The notes beneath the pieces were generated by a model. That model saw only the letters and a program-made list of their open reading frames with translations. It had not been told where the DNA came from and made no database searches. Positions 32,050 through 39,534 of a stretch of 39,534 nucleotides of DNA are shown here, one piece after another (the first letter of the stretch is position 1; every line of letters begins with the position of its first letter). This DNA is from an uncultured Flavobacteriales bacterium (GTDB lineage Bacteria > Bacteroidota > Bacteroidia > Flavobacteriales_E > Vicingaceae), in the NCBI GenBank assembly GCA_905479995.1, contig CAJQON010000057.1, positions 1-39,534 on the forward strand, in the 5' to 3' direction. The position numbers and the translations under genes were made by a program.

Positions 32050-33009
32050 TTAAAGGTTATTTTCTTTAATCAAGATTTTGTCTAGGTTAGTTAGCATTTC
32101 AGAACACAATTTGTCTAGATTAAAAGAAGGTTTCCAGCCCCAGTCATTTTTGGCTTCATCATCATTAATAGATTCTGGCCAACTGTCGGCAATTTGTTGT
32201 CGGGAATCAGGTTTATAACTTATGTTGAAACTTGGAATTGCTTTCTTAATTTCTTCACTAATTTGATTTGGGCTAAAACTTATGCCTGAAATATTATAAC
32301 TCGAACGAATTTTTATTTGACTATTATCGGCTTGCATAATGTTTATGGTTGCTTTTATAGCATCAGACATATACATCATTGGAAGTTTTGTGTTTTCAGA
32401 TAAAAAGCATTCAAAAGGTTCATTTGTTATTGCCTTATGAAAAATATCTACTGCATAATCTGTAGTTCCTCCTCCTGGTAATGATTTGTAGCCGATTAAT
32501 CCAGGATAACGAATACTACGAACATCAACTCCATATTTGTTGTGGTAATATTCACACCATCTTTCTCCTGCTTGTTTACTTATTCCATAAACAGTAGTTG
32601 GCTCCATTATGGTATATTGTGGAGTGTTTTGTTGTGGTGTTGTTGGGCCAAATACAGCAATAGAGCTTGGCCAAAATACTTTTTTGATTGTTCCTTCTTT
32701 GGCAAGGTTAAGTACATTAAAAAGGCTAGTCATGTTTAAATTCCAACCAAATTCTGGATGTTTTTCGGCTGTTGCAGAAAGTAATGCGGCTAATAAGTAA
32801 ACTTCAGATATTTCATGTTTTTTAACAACTTCACTAAGTTGATCTTTATCCATTATATCTAAATTCTCAAATGGGCCTTCTTGTTTTATTTGAGGTTCTT
32901 TAATATCGGATGCGATAACGTTATCGTTGCCAAACTTTTCTCTTAATGCTTCTACTAGTTCTGTTCCAATCTGACCAGATGAGCCTATCACTAAAATTCT
33001 TCCTTCCAT
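32050..33009 (-). CDS. L-threonine 3-dehydrogenase, SDR (epimerase-like) type
   Basis: Oxidises threonine to 2-amino-3-ketobutyrate with NAD+. At 319 residues this is the extended short-chain dehydrogenase form found in animals and Flavobacterium, not the zinc-dependent Tdh of E. coli. Visible marks are the NAD motif VIGSSGQIGTE (residues 7-17), ASDI at the end of strand 2, LLAALLSATAEKHPEFGWNLN, the catalytic Ser in WPSSIAVFG and YGISK (Tyr and Lys), and the substrate loop LPGGGTTDYAVDIF and PMMYMSDAI characteristic of threonine dehydrogenases. Single gene; no kbl for the next step is beside it. Confidence 0.87.
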   Translation of the reverse strand: MEGRILVIGSSGQIGTELVEALREKFGNDNVIASDIKEPQIKQEGPFENLDIMDKDQLSEVVKKHEISEVYLLAALLSATAEKHPEFGWNLNMTSLFNVLNLAKEGTIKKVFWPSSIAVFGPTTPQQNTPQYTIMEPTTVYGISKQAGERWCEYYHNKYGVDVRSIRYPGLIGYKSLPGGGTTDYAVDIFHKAITNEPFECFLSENTKLPMMYMSDAIKATINIMQADNSQIKIRSSYNISGISFSPNQISEEIKKAIPSFNISYKPDSRQQIADSWPESINDDEAKNDWGWKPSFNLDKLCSEMLTNLDKILIKENNL

Positions 33010-33155
33010 TTTCTATTTGTGCCTTGGTTCTGCAGTAAAGTTAGTAAATTTTGGGGTTATTAAAAGTAAATCGGGCAATTGGGAACAATGATTTCTGTAA
33101 GTTCATGTTTCCAAAACAAAATTTGGTTGATGTGAAGATTTAAAATTTCTTTGCG

Positions 33156-34232
33156 TTATTTTCTGTCAGAATTCTTAGTTCCTTTTTTAAAAATGCCTCG
33201 AGTTTTTGGTCTTAAACTATGGTTGTACTCCATTAAACCTTGTGCTTCTCTTTCCTTTCTAATTTCTTTTTGTTCATCTATTGGCAAAGAAATCATGTGT
33301 TTACAATCTTCAGAACAACAACCTTCGTTTTCTGTTTTGCAATTTTCACATTGAATAAAAAGTAAGTTGCAATCTAAATAATTGCAGTTAACGTGATCAT
33401 CACAGGGTTCTCCACACTGATGGCAAGAGCTAATGATGTCATCTGAAATTCGTTCCCCTCTTCGTTCATCAAATACAAAGTTTTTACCAATAAATTTACT
33501 TTCTAAGCCTTCGTTTTTAATTTGTCGAGCGTAGTCTATAATTCCTCCGTGTAATTGGTTTACATCCTCAAAACCTTCGTGCCTAAGGTAGGCACTGGTT
33601 TTTTCACAACGAATTCCTCCAGTGCAGTATAAGAGTATTTTTTTGTCTTCTTTCCCTTTTAATTGGTCGTGTATTTTGGGCAAATCTTCTCTAAAGGTAT
33701 CAGATTCTGCACAAAAAGCACCTTTAAAATGACCGATTTCGTTTTCGTAATGATTCCGAACATCAACAACTATGGTGTTTGGGTCTTCCATGTGTTTATT
33801 CCATTCTGCAGCAGTGAGGTGTTTTCCTACATTTGATGTGTCGTAACTGTTGTCGTCCATTCCATCTGCCAGAATCTTTTTTCTAACCTTAATGGTTAAT
33901 TTTAAGAAGGATTTCCCATCATCTTCTACGGCAATTTTTAATGGAACATCTTTTAGATAGTCGTAATCATTTAGACTTTCAACAAATTCTTTCCAGTTTG
34001 GTTCTGGGCAAGAAAACTGAGCGTTAATGCCTTCGTGAGCGAGGTAAATTCTTCCTTTAATATTGAGTTTAAACCATCTTGTAAATAGTTCGTCTCTAAA
34101 AATTTCTGGATTTTTTATATCTACATAGCGGTACAATGAAACGGTTAATCTTTTAAAAGATTCACTTTGAATTTCTTTTTCAAGGTCTTCTCTACCGTAC
34201 TTATTAAATAATGTTTGTTTTTTTTCCTCCAT
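33156..34232 (-). CDS. trhO: tRNA uridine(34) hydroxylase
   Basis: Rhodanese-like enzyme that hydroxylates U34 in some tRNAs using oxygen, an alternative to the prephenate-linked TrhP route. The 358-residue protein has an N-terminal acylphosphatase-like domain (IYLAHEGINAQFSCPE near 75), a rhodanese domain with the active-site loop LLYCTGGIRCEKTSAYL (about 200) and a C-terminal Cys-rich zinc region (SCHQCGEPCDDHVNC, CENCKTENEGCCSEDC), the standard YceA layout. It is the second gene after aspS, from which it is separated by a terminator and a perfect -7 box. Confidence 0.92.
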   Translation of the reverse strand: MEEKKQTLFNKYGREDLEKEIQSESFKRLTVSLYRYVDIKNPEIFRDELFTRWFKLNIKGRIYLAHEGINAQFSCPEPNWKEFVESLNDYDYLKDVPLKIAVEDDGKSFLKLTIKVRKKILADGMDDNSYDTSNVGKHLTAAEWNKHMEDPNTIVVDVRNHYENEIGHFKGAFCAESDTFREDLPKIHDQLKGKEDKKILLYCTGGIRCEKTSAYLRHEGFEDVNQLHGGIIDYARQIKNEGLESKFIGKNFVFDERRGERISDDIISSCHQCGEPCDDHVNCNYLDCNLLFIQCENCKTENEGCCSEDCKHMISLPIDEQKEIRKEREAQGLMEYNHSLRPKTRGIFKKGTKNSDRK

Positions 34233-34249
34233 TTCTATCAGTTGTAAAA

Positions 34250-34257
34250 CAAAATTA
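34250..34257 (-). promoter_or_regulatory. -7 box of trhO
   Basis: TAATTTTG on the minus strand, 17 bases before the ATG and directly after the aspS terminator. No -33 TTG visible. Confidence 0.45.
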
Positions 34258-34265
34258 CTCGTTTT

Positions 34266-34305
34266 TAAAAATATAAGAAATGACTTTAGTCATTTCCTAT
34301 ATTTT
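34266..34305 (-). terminator. Intrinsic terminator after aspS
   Basis: On the minus strand ATAGGAAATGACT and AGTCATTTCTTAT pair with one mismatch, extended by A-T pairs, then a T-rich tail. It begins at the aspS stop codon. Confidence 0.75.
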
Positions 34306-36049
34306 ATTGAGCTTCTACCGCTTTTATATCAATGTTTAGTTCATCTAATTGTTCATCACTTATTGCCGAAGGTGAATCTATCATAACATCTCTGCCGCTG
34401 TTGTTTTTTGGGAAAGCAATAAAGTCTCTTATTGTTTCTTGTCCACCAAACAAAGCACAAAGTCTATCAAACCCTAATGCAATCCCTCCATGTGGAGGCG
34501 CACCATATTCAAAAGCATTCATTAAAAATCCAAATTGAGCTTTGGCTTCTTCTTCCGTAAATCCTAAATGCTTAAACATTAAAGCTTGCGTTTCTTTGTC
34601 GTGAATTCGAATTGAACCACCGCCAATTTCAGTTCCATTTAACACTAAATCGTAAGCGTTTGCTCTTACTTCGCCTGGTTTAGTGTCTAATAAATGCATG
34701 TCTTCTTTTTTAGGAGAAGTAAATGGGTGGTGCATTGCGTGGTATCTGGCAGTATCTTCATCCCATTCTAATAATGGGAAATCATACACCCATAATGGAG
34801 CATATTCATTAGGGTTTCTTAAACCTAGTTCATCACCTAAATGTAACCTTAAGGTGTTCATTTGGTTTTGAGTAGTGGCTTTGTCACCAGATAATACTAA
34901 AATTAAATCGCCTGGTTTAGCGCCACATTTATCAGCCCAAGCTTTTAAATCATCTTGATTGTAAAATTTATCAACTGAAGATTTAAATGTACCATCTTCA
35001 TTGTATTTGGCATAAATTAATCCTTTTGCACCAACTTGTGGGCGTTTTACAAAGTCAACTAATTTATCTAATTCTTTTCTTGTGTAAGTTGAACAGTCTT
35101 CAGCAACGATAGCAATTACACTTTCGGCATCATCAAAAATTTGAAAGCCTTTGTTTTGAGCAACTTCATTAATATAGTTGAAAGTCATACCAAAACGGAT
35201 ATCTGGTTTGTCAGAACCATATTGTTCCATAGCTTGAGCATAGTCCATTCTAGGAAAATCGGTTAGCTCAATGTTTTTTACTGTTTTAAACAAGTGAGTA
35301 ACCATTCCTTCAAAAGTATTCAGCACATCTTCTTGATCTACAAAAGCCATTTCGCAATCAATTTGCGTAAATTCTGGTTGACGATCAGCTCTTAAATCTT
35401 CATCTCTAAAACACCTAACTATTTGGTAGTATCGGTCGTAACCACTTACCATAAGCAATTGCTTAAATGTTTGTGGTGATTGTGGTAAAGCGTAAAACTG
35501 GGTTGGATTCATTCTGCTTGGCACTACAAAATCTCTTGCTCCTTCTGGAGTTGACTTGATTAAGTAAGGAGTTTCAATTTCAAAGAAATCGATGCTGTCC
35601 AAGTATTTTCTAACTTCAATGGAGAGTCGGTGCCTTAGTTTTAATGCATCTTGAAGTGGTTTTCTTCTTAAATCTAAATAGCGGTATTGCATTCTCAATT
35701 CTTCGCCACCGTCTGTTTCATCTTCTATGGTAAAAGGAGGCGTTTTACTTTTGTTTAGTACAGTTAATTCTGTTACCTCAATTTCAATTTCTCCTGTTGG
35801 AATTTTTTTGTTTTTACTTTCTCGTTCAATTACTTTTCCTTTAACCTGAACTACATCTTCACGGCCTAATTCTTTAGCAACTTGTAAAAGTTCTTCACCA
35901 AAAACTAATTGTGTTATGCCATAGCGGTCTCGTAAATCGGCAAAAGTCATTGCTCCTAATTCACGCGTTTTCTGAATCCAACCGGCTAGGGTTACTTCAT
36001 TGTTAATGTTTTCAATTCTTAGCTCTCCGTTGGTGTGCGATCTGTACAT
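34304..36049 (-). CDS. aspS: Aspartate--tRNA ligase
   Basis: Charges tRNA-Asp. I take the ATG at 36049 ([11 protein letters not shown], 581 residues). An in-frame GTG seven codons upstream overlaps the -7 box and would add residues not seen in AspRS. Order of parts: OB-fold anticodon domain (residues 1-105), class II core with the flipping-loop region [15 protein letters not shown] and [14 protein letters not shown], motif 2 [20 protein letters not shown], the bacterial GAD insertion (about 285-420), and motif 3 [12 protein letters not shown]. The bacterial type. A terminator from the upstream gene and a perfect -7 box precede it. Confidence 0.96.
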   Translation of the reverse strand: MYRSHTNGELRIENINNEVTLAGWIQKTRELGAMTFADLRDRYGITQLVFGEELLQVAKELGREDVVQVKGKVIERESKNKKIPTGEIEIEVTELTVLNKSKTPPFTIEDETDGGEELRMQYRYLDLRRKPLQDALKLRHRLSIEVRKYLDSIDFFEIETPYLIKSTPEGARDFVVPSRMNPTQFYALPQSPQTFKQLLMVSGYDRYYQIVRCFRDEDLRADRQPEFTQIDCEMAFVDQEDVLNTFEGMVTHLFKTVKNIELTDFPRMDYAQAMEQYGSDKPDIRFGMTFNYINEVAQNKGFQIFDDAESVIAIVAEDCSTYTRKELDKLVDFVKRPQVGAKGLIYAKYNEDGTFKSSVDKFYNQDDLKAWADKCGAKPGDLILVLSGDKATTQNQMNTLRLHLGDELGLRNPNEYAPLWVYDFPLLEWDEDTARYHAMHHPFTSPKKEDMHLLDTKPGEVRANAYDLVLNGTEIGGGSIRIHDKETQALMFKHLGFTEEEAKAQFGFLMNAFEYGAPPHGGIALGFDRLCALFGGQETIRDFIAFPKNNSGRDVMIDSPSAISDEQLDELNIDIKAVEAQ

Positions 36050-36069
36050 GTTGTAGTTTTTTGAAGCCA

Positions 36070-36077
36070 CAAAAGTA
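36070..36077 (-). promoter_or_regulatory. -7 box of aspS
   Basis: TACTTTTG on the minus strand, 20 bases before the ATG at 36049. It covers the alternative GTG start and so argues for the ATG. Confidence 0.5.
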
Positions 36078-36079
36078 AC

Positions 36080-36109
36080 AAAAAATGCCTGCTATTTAGC
36101 AGGCATTTT
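36080..36109 (-). terminator. Intrinsic terminator after the lipoprotein at 36134
   Basis: AAAATGCCTGCT and AGCAGGCATTTT form a perfect stem, with six T following on the minus strand. It lies just upstream of the aspS -7 box. Confidence 0.9.
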
Positions 36110-36133
36110 GAATTCAATTAAGTGTTGTTTTTG

Positions 36134-37036
36134 TTATTGCCAAGTTGGAAAAAGACCTCTTAATCCCATATCAACAACTGTGTCTCCAGGGTTAACCCCA
36201 TCACTCGGTTCAAATATTCCGTCAACAATAACATCTTTCCATTCAAAACTGTTGTTGGTAGATAGGTTGATGTTAACTACGATGTCTTGCGTTTCATTTC
36301 CTGTAATTACTAATGCCGTTGGGAAATTCCCAGTCACTACACAACTTCCTGCTGGTATTGGAGAAGTGGAGGAGATAGGGTTTGGTACAGTTGTTCCTGG
36401 GGCTTGACCTTCGGATACGTAAGGAACTGAGAAAATAACAGTTTCAAACCCCCAATAACCTTGAGACTTGTCATCATTTACTGCTACGTTTTGTGTGTTA
36501 ATATCATAATTAGAAATGTAGGTGTTAAACCCTACAAAAGAAGCTAAAGTTCCTGTATACATTGAGCTAGCTGCCATAAAATCGATGTCGTAATTTTGGT
36601 AGGTTAAAGAAACTCTTAACCAATCGTAGGTTCCAGGAGCTACTTGTGAGAGAGGTTTTGAGTAAAAAGCAACACCTTCTCCTGCAACAATTGCTTGGTC
36701 AAAGTCTACCGCATTTGGGCCGCCTGCAGTTGTTTCAGCTCCTTTGTATATAATTTCTCCATTGCCCAATTGAGTGTTGCTGTCTTGAGCAAATTCAATA
36801 TAGTGAGCACTCATGTTATTAAATCTTGGAGACTGCGTTGCATTTCCTGCGGGAATAATGGCTGGGTTTCCAAAATTGTCTAACCTGGTAAGCGTAGAGT
36901 CGAAATGAAATTTAAAAACGAGTTTTGGAGCAGCTGGGCCAGTTGAACTAGGTGTGGCAGTTATTGGGTCTTCGTCTTTGCTACAAGCGCTAAAAATTAG
37001 AACTGTGGCACATAGTGTTAGGAGTAATTTGTTCAT
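36134..37036 (-). CDS. Putative surface lipoprotein, unknown function
   Basis: 300 residues, family not recognised. The signal peptide ends FSAC, giving Cys18 as the lipid anchor, followed by SKDEDP. A Lys and acidic residues right after the lipidated Cys match the lipoprotein export signal described for Bacteroidota, so display at the cell surface is likely. The mature part is beta-rich, with a Thr/Ser/Pro linker, VFKFHFDSTLTRLDNFGN, YDWLRVSLTYQNYDIDF, a VTGNFPTALVITGNETQDIV strand pair and a C-terminus GLRGLFPTW. It resembles surface beta-sandwich proteins in general, without a binding site I can name. Single gene with -7 box and terminator. Confidence 0.78.
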   Translation of the reverse strand: MNKLLLTLCATVLIFSACSKDEDPITATPSSTGPAAPKLVFKFHFDSTLTRLDNFGNPAIIPAGNATQSPRFNNMSAHYIEFAQDSNTQLGNGEIIYKGAETTAGGPNAVDFDQAIVAGEGVAFYSKPLSQVAPGTYDWLRVSLTYQNYDIDFMAASSMYTGTLASFVGFNTYISNYDINTQNVAVNDDKSQGYWGFETVIFSVPYVSEGQAPGTTVPNPISSTSPIPAGSCVVTGNFPTALVITGNETQDIVVNINLSTNNSFEWKDVIVDGIFEPSDGVNPGDTVVDMGLRGLFPTWQ

Positions 37037-37056
37037 TGTTAGTGTTTTGTAAGTAA

Positions 37057-37064
37057 CAAATTTA
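37057..37064 (-). promoter_or_regulatory. -7 box of the lipoprotein at 36134
   Basis: TAAATTTG on the minus strand, 20 bases before the ATG. The 295-base gap to acnB holds this box and a weaker candidate for acnB on the other strand (TTTTTG at 37122-37127, 20 bases, TAATTTCG at 37148-37155), and no coding frame. Confidence 0.45.
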
Positions 37065-37331
37065 AATTAAAAATATGAATTAGAAAAAAGGGAGGAATAC
37101 TGTTGTTTTTTGAGCTTCGAATTTTTGCTTTTTTTTTAAGTATTGCTTAATTTCGTGTCTCAATACAGTAAGTTGGGATATCCTACCTGGGATAATGTGA
37201 AGTTGGCAAGAGAAATTATCCATAATAAACTGTTTTTTTATAACATTTTTAGTGTGTAGTGTTTTGTTTATGGTTTTTAGAAAAACTTAAGCATTAGCAT
37301 CTAAACACCAAAAACTAAAAACCAATATATT

Positions 37332-39534
37332 ATGAATCTTTATCAAGATTACCTCAAGGAAATTGAGGAGAGAAAAACGCAAGGTTTGCACCCAAAACCA
37401 GTCGATGGGGCTGATTTACTAAGCGAAATTATTAACCAAATTAAAGATGTAAATAACGAGCATAGAGAAGGTTCTCTTAACTTTTTTATTTATAACGTTT
37501 TGCCAGGGACAACAAGCGCTGCAGGAGTGAAAGCTAAATTCTTAAAAGAAATTATTTTAGGAGAATCTGTGTTGGAAGAAATTACACCTTCTTATGCTTT
37601 TGAGCAATTGTCACACATGAAAGGTGGACCTTCTGTTAAGGTGTTGTTAGACTTAGCTTTAGGAGCTGATACTGATTTAGCAAAACAAGCTGCTGATGTT
37701 TTAAAAACTCAAGTTTTTCTATATGAGGCTGACACAGCTCGTTTAGAAGGTGCATTTAAAAGCGGTAACGCTATTGCAAAAGAAATTATTGAAAGCTATG
37801 CTCAAGCTGAGTTTTTTACAAAACTTCCAGATGTTGATGAGGAAATAGAAGTAGTAACATATGTTGCTGGTGTAGGAGATATTTCTACCGATTTACTTTC
37901 TCCGGGTGGCGATGCGCATTCAAGATCTGATAGAGAATTACACGGTCAGTGTTTATTTGAACATAACAAAGACATGCAAAACGAATTGTTGGCTTTGAAA
38001 GAACAACACCCAGATAAGCGTGTAATGTTAGTTGCAGAAAAAGGAACAATGGGAGTTGGATCTTCTAGAATGTCGGGTGTAAACAACGTAGCACTTTGGA
38101 CAGGAATAAAATCTAGCCCATATGTACCATTTATTAATATTGCTCCAGTAATTTCTGGTACCAACGGAATTTCTCCAATCTTTTTAACTACTGTTGGAGT
38201 TACAGGAGGAATAGGTTTAGACCTTAAAAATTGGGTTAAGCAAAAAGATGCTGATGGTAACACCGTTATGGATGCAGATGGAGAGCCAGTTTTAGAAGAA
38301 GTTTATTCTGTAAAAACAGGAACAGTACTTACAATAAACACCAAAACCAAAAAATTATACAACGGAGATAAAGAGCTAAGTGATATTTCTGCAGCATTTA
38401 CACCACAGAAAGTGGAGTTTATGAAAGCTGGAGGTTCTTATGCTGTTGTTTTCGGAAAGAAATTACAAACGTTTGCTGCTAAAATGTTAGGAATTGATGT
38501 TCCTCAAGTATATGCTACATCAAAAGAAATTTCTGTTGAAGGACAAGGTTTAACTGCTGTTGAGAAAATATTCAATAAAAATGCGGTAGGAAATACACCA
38601 GGAAAAACGTTGCATGCAGGTTCTGATGTTCGTGTTGAAGTTAACATTGTAGGGTCTCAGGATACTACAGGGTTAATGACTTCTCAAGAATTAGAAATGA
38701 TGGCAGCTACGGTGATTTCTCCAATTGTTGATGCAGGTTATCAATCAGGATGTCATACTGCTTCTGTTTGGGATGATAAATCTAAGGCCAACATACCAAG
38801 GTTAATGAGTTTTATGAATGACTTTGGATTAATTACAGCACGTGATCCTAAAGGTGGATATCATGCAATGACAGATGTTATTCATAAGGTTTTAAATGAT
38901 ATTGCCGTTGATGATTGGGATGTTATTATTGGAGGAGATTCTCATACACGAATGTCGAAAGGAGTTGCTTTTGGAGCAGATTCAGGAACAGTTGCTTTAG
39001 CTTTAGCTACAGGTGAGGCTTCTATGCCAATTCCTCAATCGGTAAAAGTTACTTTTAAAGGAGAAATGAGAAGCTTTATGGACTTCCGTGATGTTGTTCA
39101 TGCTACTCAGCAACAAATGTTAAAGCAATTTGGTGGAGAAAACGTGTTCCAAGGAAGAATTATTGAAGTGCATATTGGAACACTTACAGCAGATCAGGCA
39201 TTTACATTTACTGATTGGACCGCAGAAATGAAAGCGAAAGCTTCCATTTGTATTTCAGAAGATGAAACCTTAATTGAATCATTAGAGATTGCTAGAGATC
39301 GTATCCAAATTATGATTGATAAAGGGATGGATAACAAAAAGCAAATGCTACAAGGTTTAGTAGATAAAGCAAATGCTAGAATTCAGGAAATTAAGACTGG
39401 AATTAAACCTTCTTTGCGTCCAGATGCTGATGCTAAATACCACGCAGAAGTAGTTGTTGATTTAGATGAAATTGCTGAACCAATGATTGCTGATCCAGAT
39501 GTAAATAACGATGATGTTTCTAAGCGTTATACGC
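37332..39534 (+). CDS. acnB: Bifunctional aconitate hydratase 2 / 2-methylisocitrate dehydratase, cut by window end
   Basis: Interconverts citrate and isocitrate in the TCA cycle. The frame opens at ATG 37332 (MNLYQDYLKEIEERK) and is still open after 734 codons at the window edge. AcnB marks: the N-terminal HEAT-like domain, LLSPGGDAHSRSDRELHG, AEKGTMGVGSSRMSGVNN, SPYVPFINIAPVISGTNGIS, SGCHTASVWDD, GGDSHTRMSKGVAFGADSG and the long region with TGTVLTINTKTKKLYNGDKE typical of the Bacteroidota form. The three [4Fe-4S] cysteines of AcnB are expected just beyond the last residues seen (DVNNDDVSKRYT), so the gene is truncated by the window and not by mutation. Leader of up to 180 bases if the weak box at 37148 is its promoter. 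Confidence 0.95.
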   Translation, partial: MNLYQDYLKEIEERKTQGLHPKPVDGADLLSEIINQIKDVNNEHREGSLNFFIYNVLPGTTSAAGVKAKFLKEIILGESVLEEITPSYAFEQLSHMKGGPSVKVLLDLALGADTDLAKQAADVLKTQVFLYEADTARLEGAFKSGNAIAKEIIESYAQAEFFTKLPDVDEEIEVVTYVAGVGDISTDLLSPGGDAHSRSDRELHGQCLFEHNKDMQNELLALKEQHPDKRVMLVAEKGTMGVGSSRMSGVNNVALWTGIKSSPYVPFINIAPVISGTNGISPIFLTTVGVTGGIGLDLKNWVKQKDADGNTVMDADGEPVLEEVYSVKTGTVLTINTKTKKLYNGDKELSDISAAFTPQKVEFMKAGGSYAVVFGKKLQTFAAKMLGIDVPQVYATSKEISVEGQGLTAVEKIFNKNAVGNTPGKTLHAGSDVRVEVNIVGSQDTTGLMTSQELEMMAATVISPIVDAGYQSGCHTASVWDDKSKANIPRLMSFMNDFGLITARDPKGGYHAMTDVIHKVLNDIAVDDWDVIIGGDSHTRMSKGVAFGADSGTVALALATGEASMPIPQSVKVTFKGEMRSFMDFRDVVHATQQQMLKQFGGENVFQGRIIEVHIGTLTADQAFTFTDWTAEMKAKASICISEDETLIESLEIARDRIQIMIDKGMDNKKQMLQGLVDKANARIQEIKTGIKPSLRPDADAKYHAEVVVDLDEIAEPMIADPDVNNDDVSKRYT

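Noticed and set aside
37946-38263. 105-codon frame antisense to acnB
   Set aside because: Shadow of the strongly conserved acnB frame; no promoter or separate coding character.
38190-38510. Apparent insertion in AcnB relative to shorter aconitases
   Set aside because: From memory this stretch (TGTVLTINTKTKKLYNGDKE and around) is usual for the Bacteroidota AcnB form, so it is not a novel insertion.
37332-39534. acnB as a damaged gene lacking its Fe-S cysteines
   Set aside because: The frame is open to the window edge and the ligands are expected downstream of it; truncation is by the window.

Overview
The window is AT-rich chromosomal DNA from a member of the Bacteroidota, most likely order Flavobacteriales. 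I base this on gene content (a PorU/PorV-like type IX secretion pair, an ExbB-ExbD-TonB-FolC block, a Bacteroidota-type AcnB, an SDR-type threonine dehydrogenase), on TAnnTTTG promoter boxes before many genes, on the near absence of Shine-Dalgarno sequences, and on signal peptides that nearly all leave glutamine at +1. The genus cannot be fixed from the sequence alone. I see no phage, insertion sequence, CRISPR array or integration site. It reads as core chromosome, and no gene-free gap exceeds 300 bases (the largest are 37037-37331 and 16855-17111).

Layout. 20-92: tRNA-Phe. 179-7762: a plus-strand envelope-biogenesis run (coaX, an outer-membrane protein, a TPR protein, lptC, a small membrane protein, a CNNM/CorC protein, a PpiD-like chaperone) closed by a terminator. 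7817-9695: class I fumarase and a 55-residue membrane protein. 9697-11135: prfB, with a canonical +1 programmed frameshift, followed by arsC on the minus strand. 11227-12126: cobalamin adenosyltransferase and a DUF2795 protein. 12183-14253: rpoN and a PAP2-like membrane protein. 14437-16854: an orphan secreted protein facing a bacilliredoxin, then the pssA-tadA pair. 17112-24397: a PorV2-like barrel, a 1680-residue C25 peptidase (PorU2-like) and a DUF4421-like barrel. 24524-27627: exbB-exbD-tonB-folC. 27693-28362: two tandem paralogous lipoproteins with very different tails. 28442-30917: cysS with an overlapping glutaminyl-cyclase-like lipoprotein. 31018-36049: YwqK-like protein, threonine dehydrogenase, trhO and aspS. 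36134-37036: a lipoprotein with a likely surface-export signal. 37332 to the edge: acnB, cut by the window end just before its iron-sulfur ligands are expected.

How it fits together. Much of the window serves the cell envelope: LPS transport (lptC), periplasmic folding (PpiD), phosphatidylserine synthesis (pssA), TonB energy transduction and a T9SS-like sortase/shuttle pair. Six of seven recognisable signal peptidase I substrates expose an N-terminal Gln, and the same window encodes a type II glutaminyl-cyclase-like lipoprotein able in principle to convert that Gln to pyroglutamate. The best leads are this enzyme-substrate pairing, the terminator-like hairpin inside the start of lptC, the duplicated lipoproteins with a Cys/His-rich tail, the PorV2/PorU2 locus, and a prfB frameshift site whose SD-like stimulator is at odds with the SD-poor translation of this phylum.
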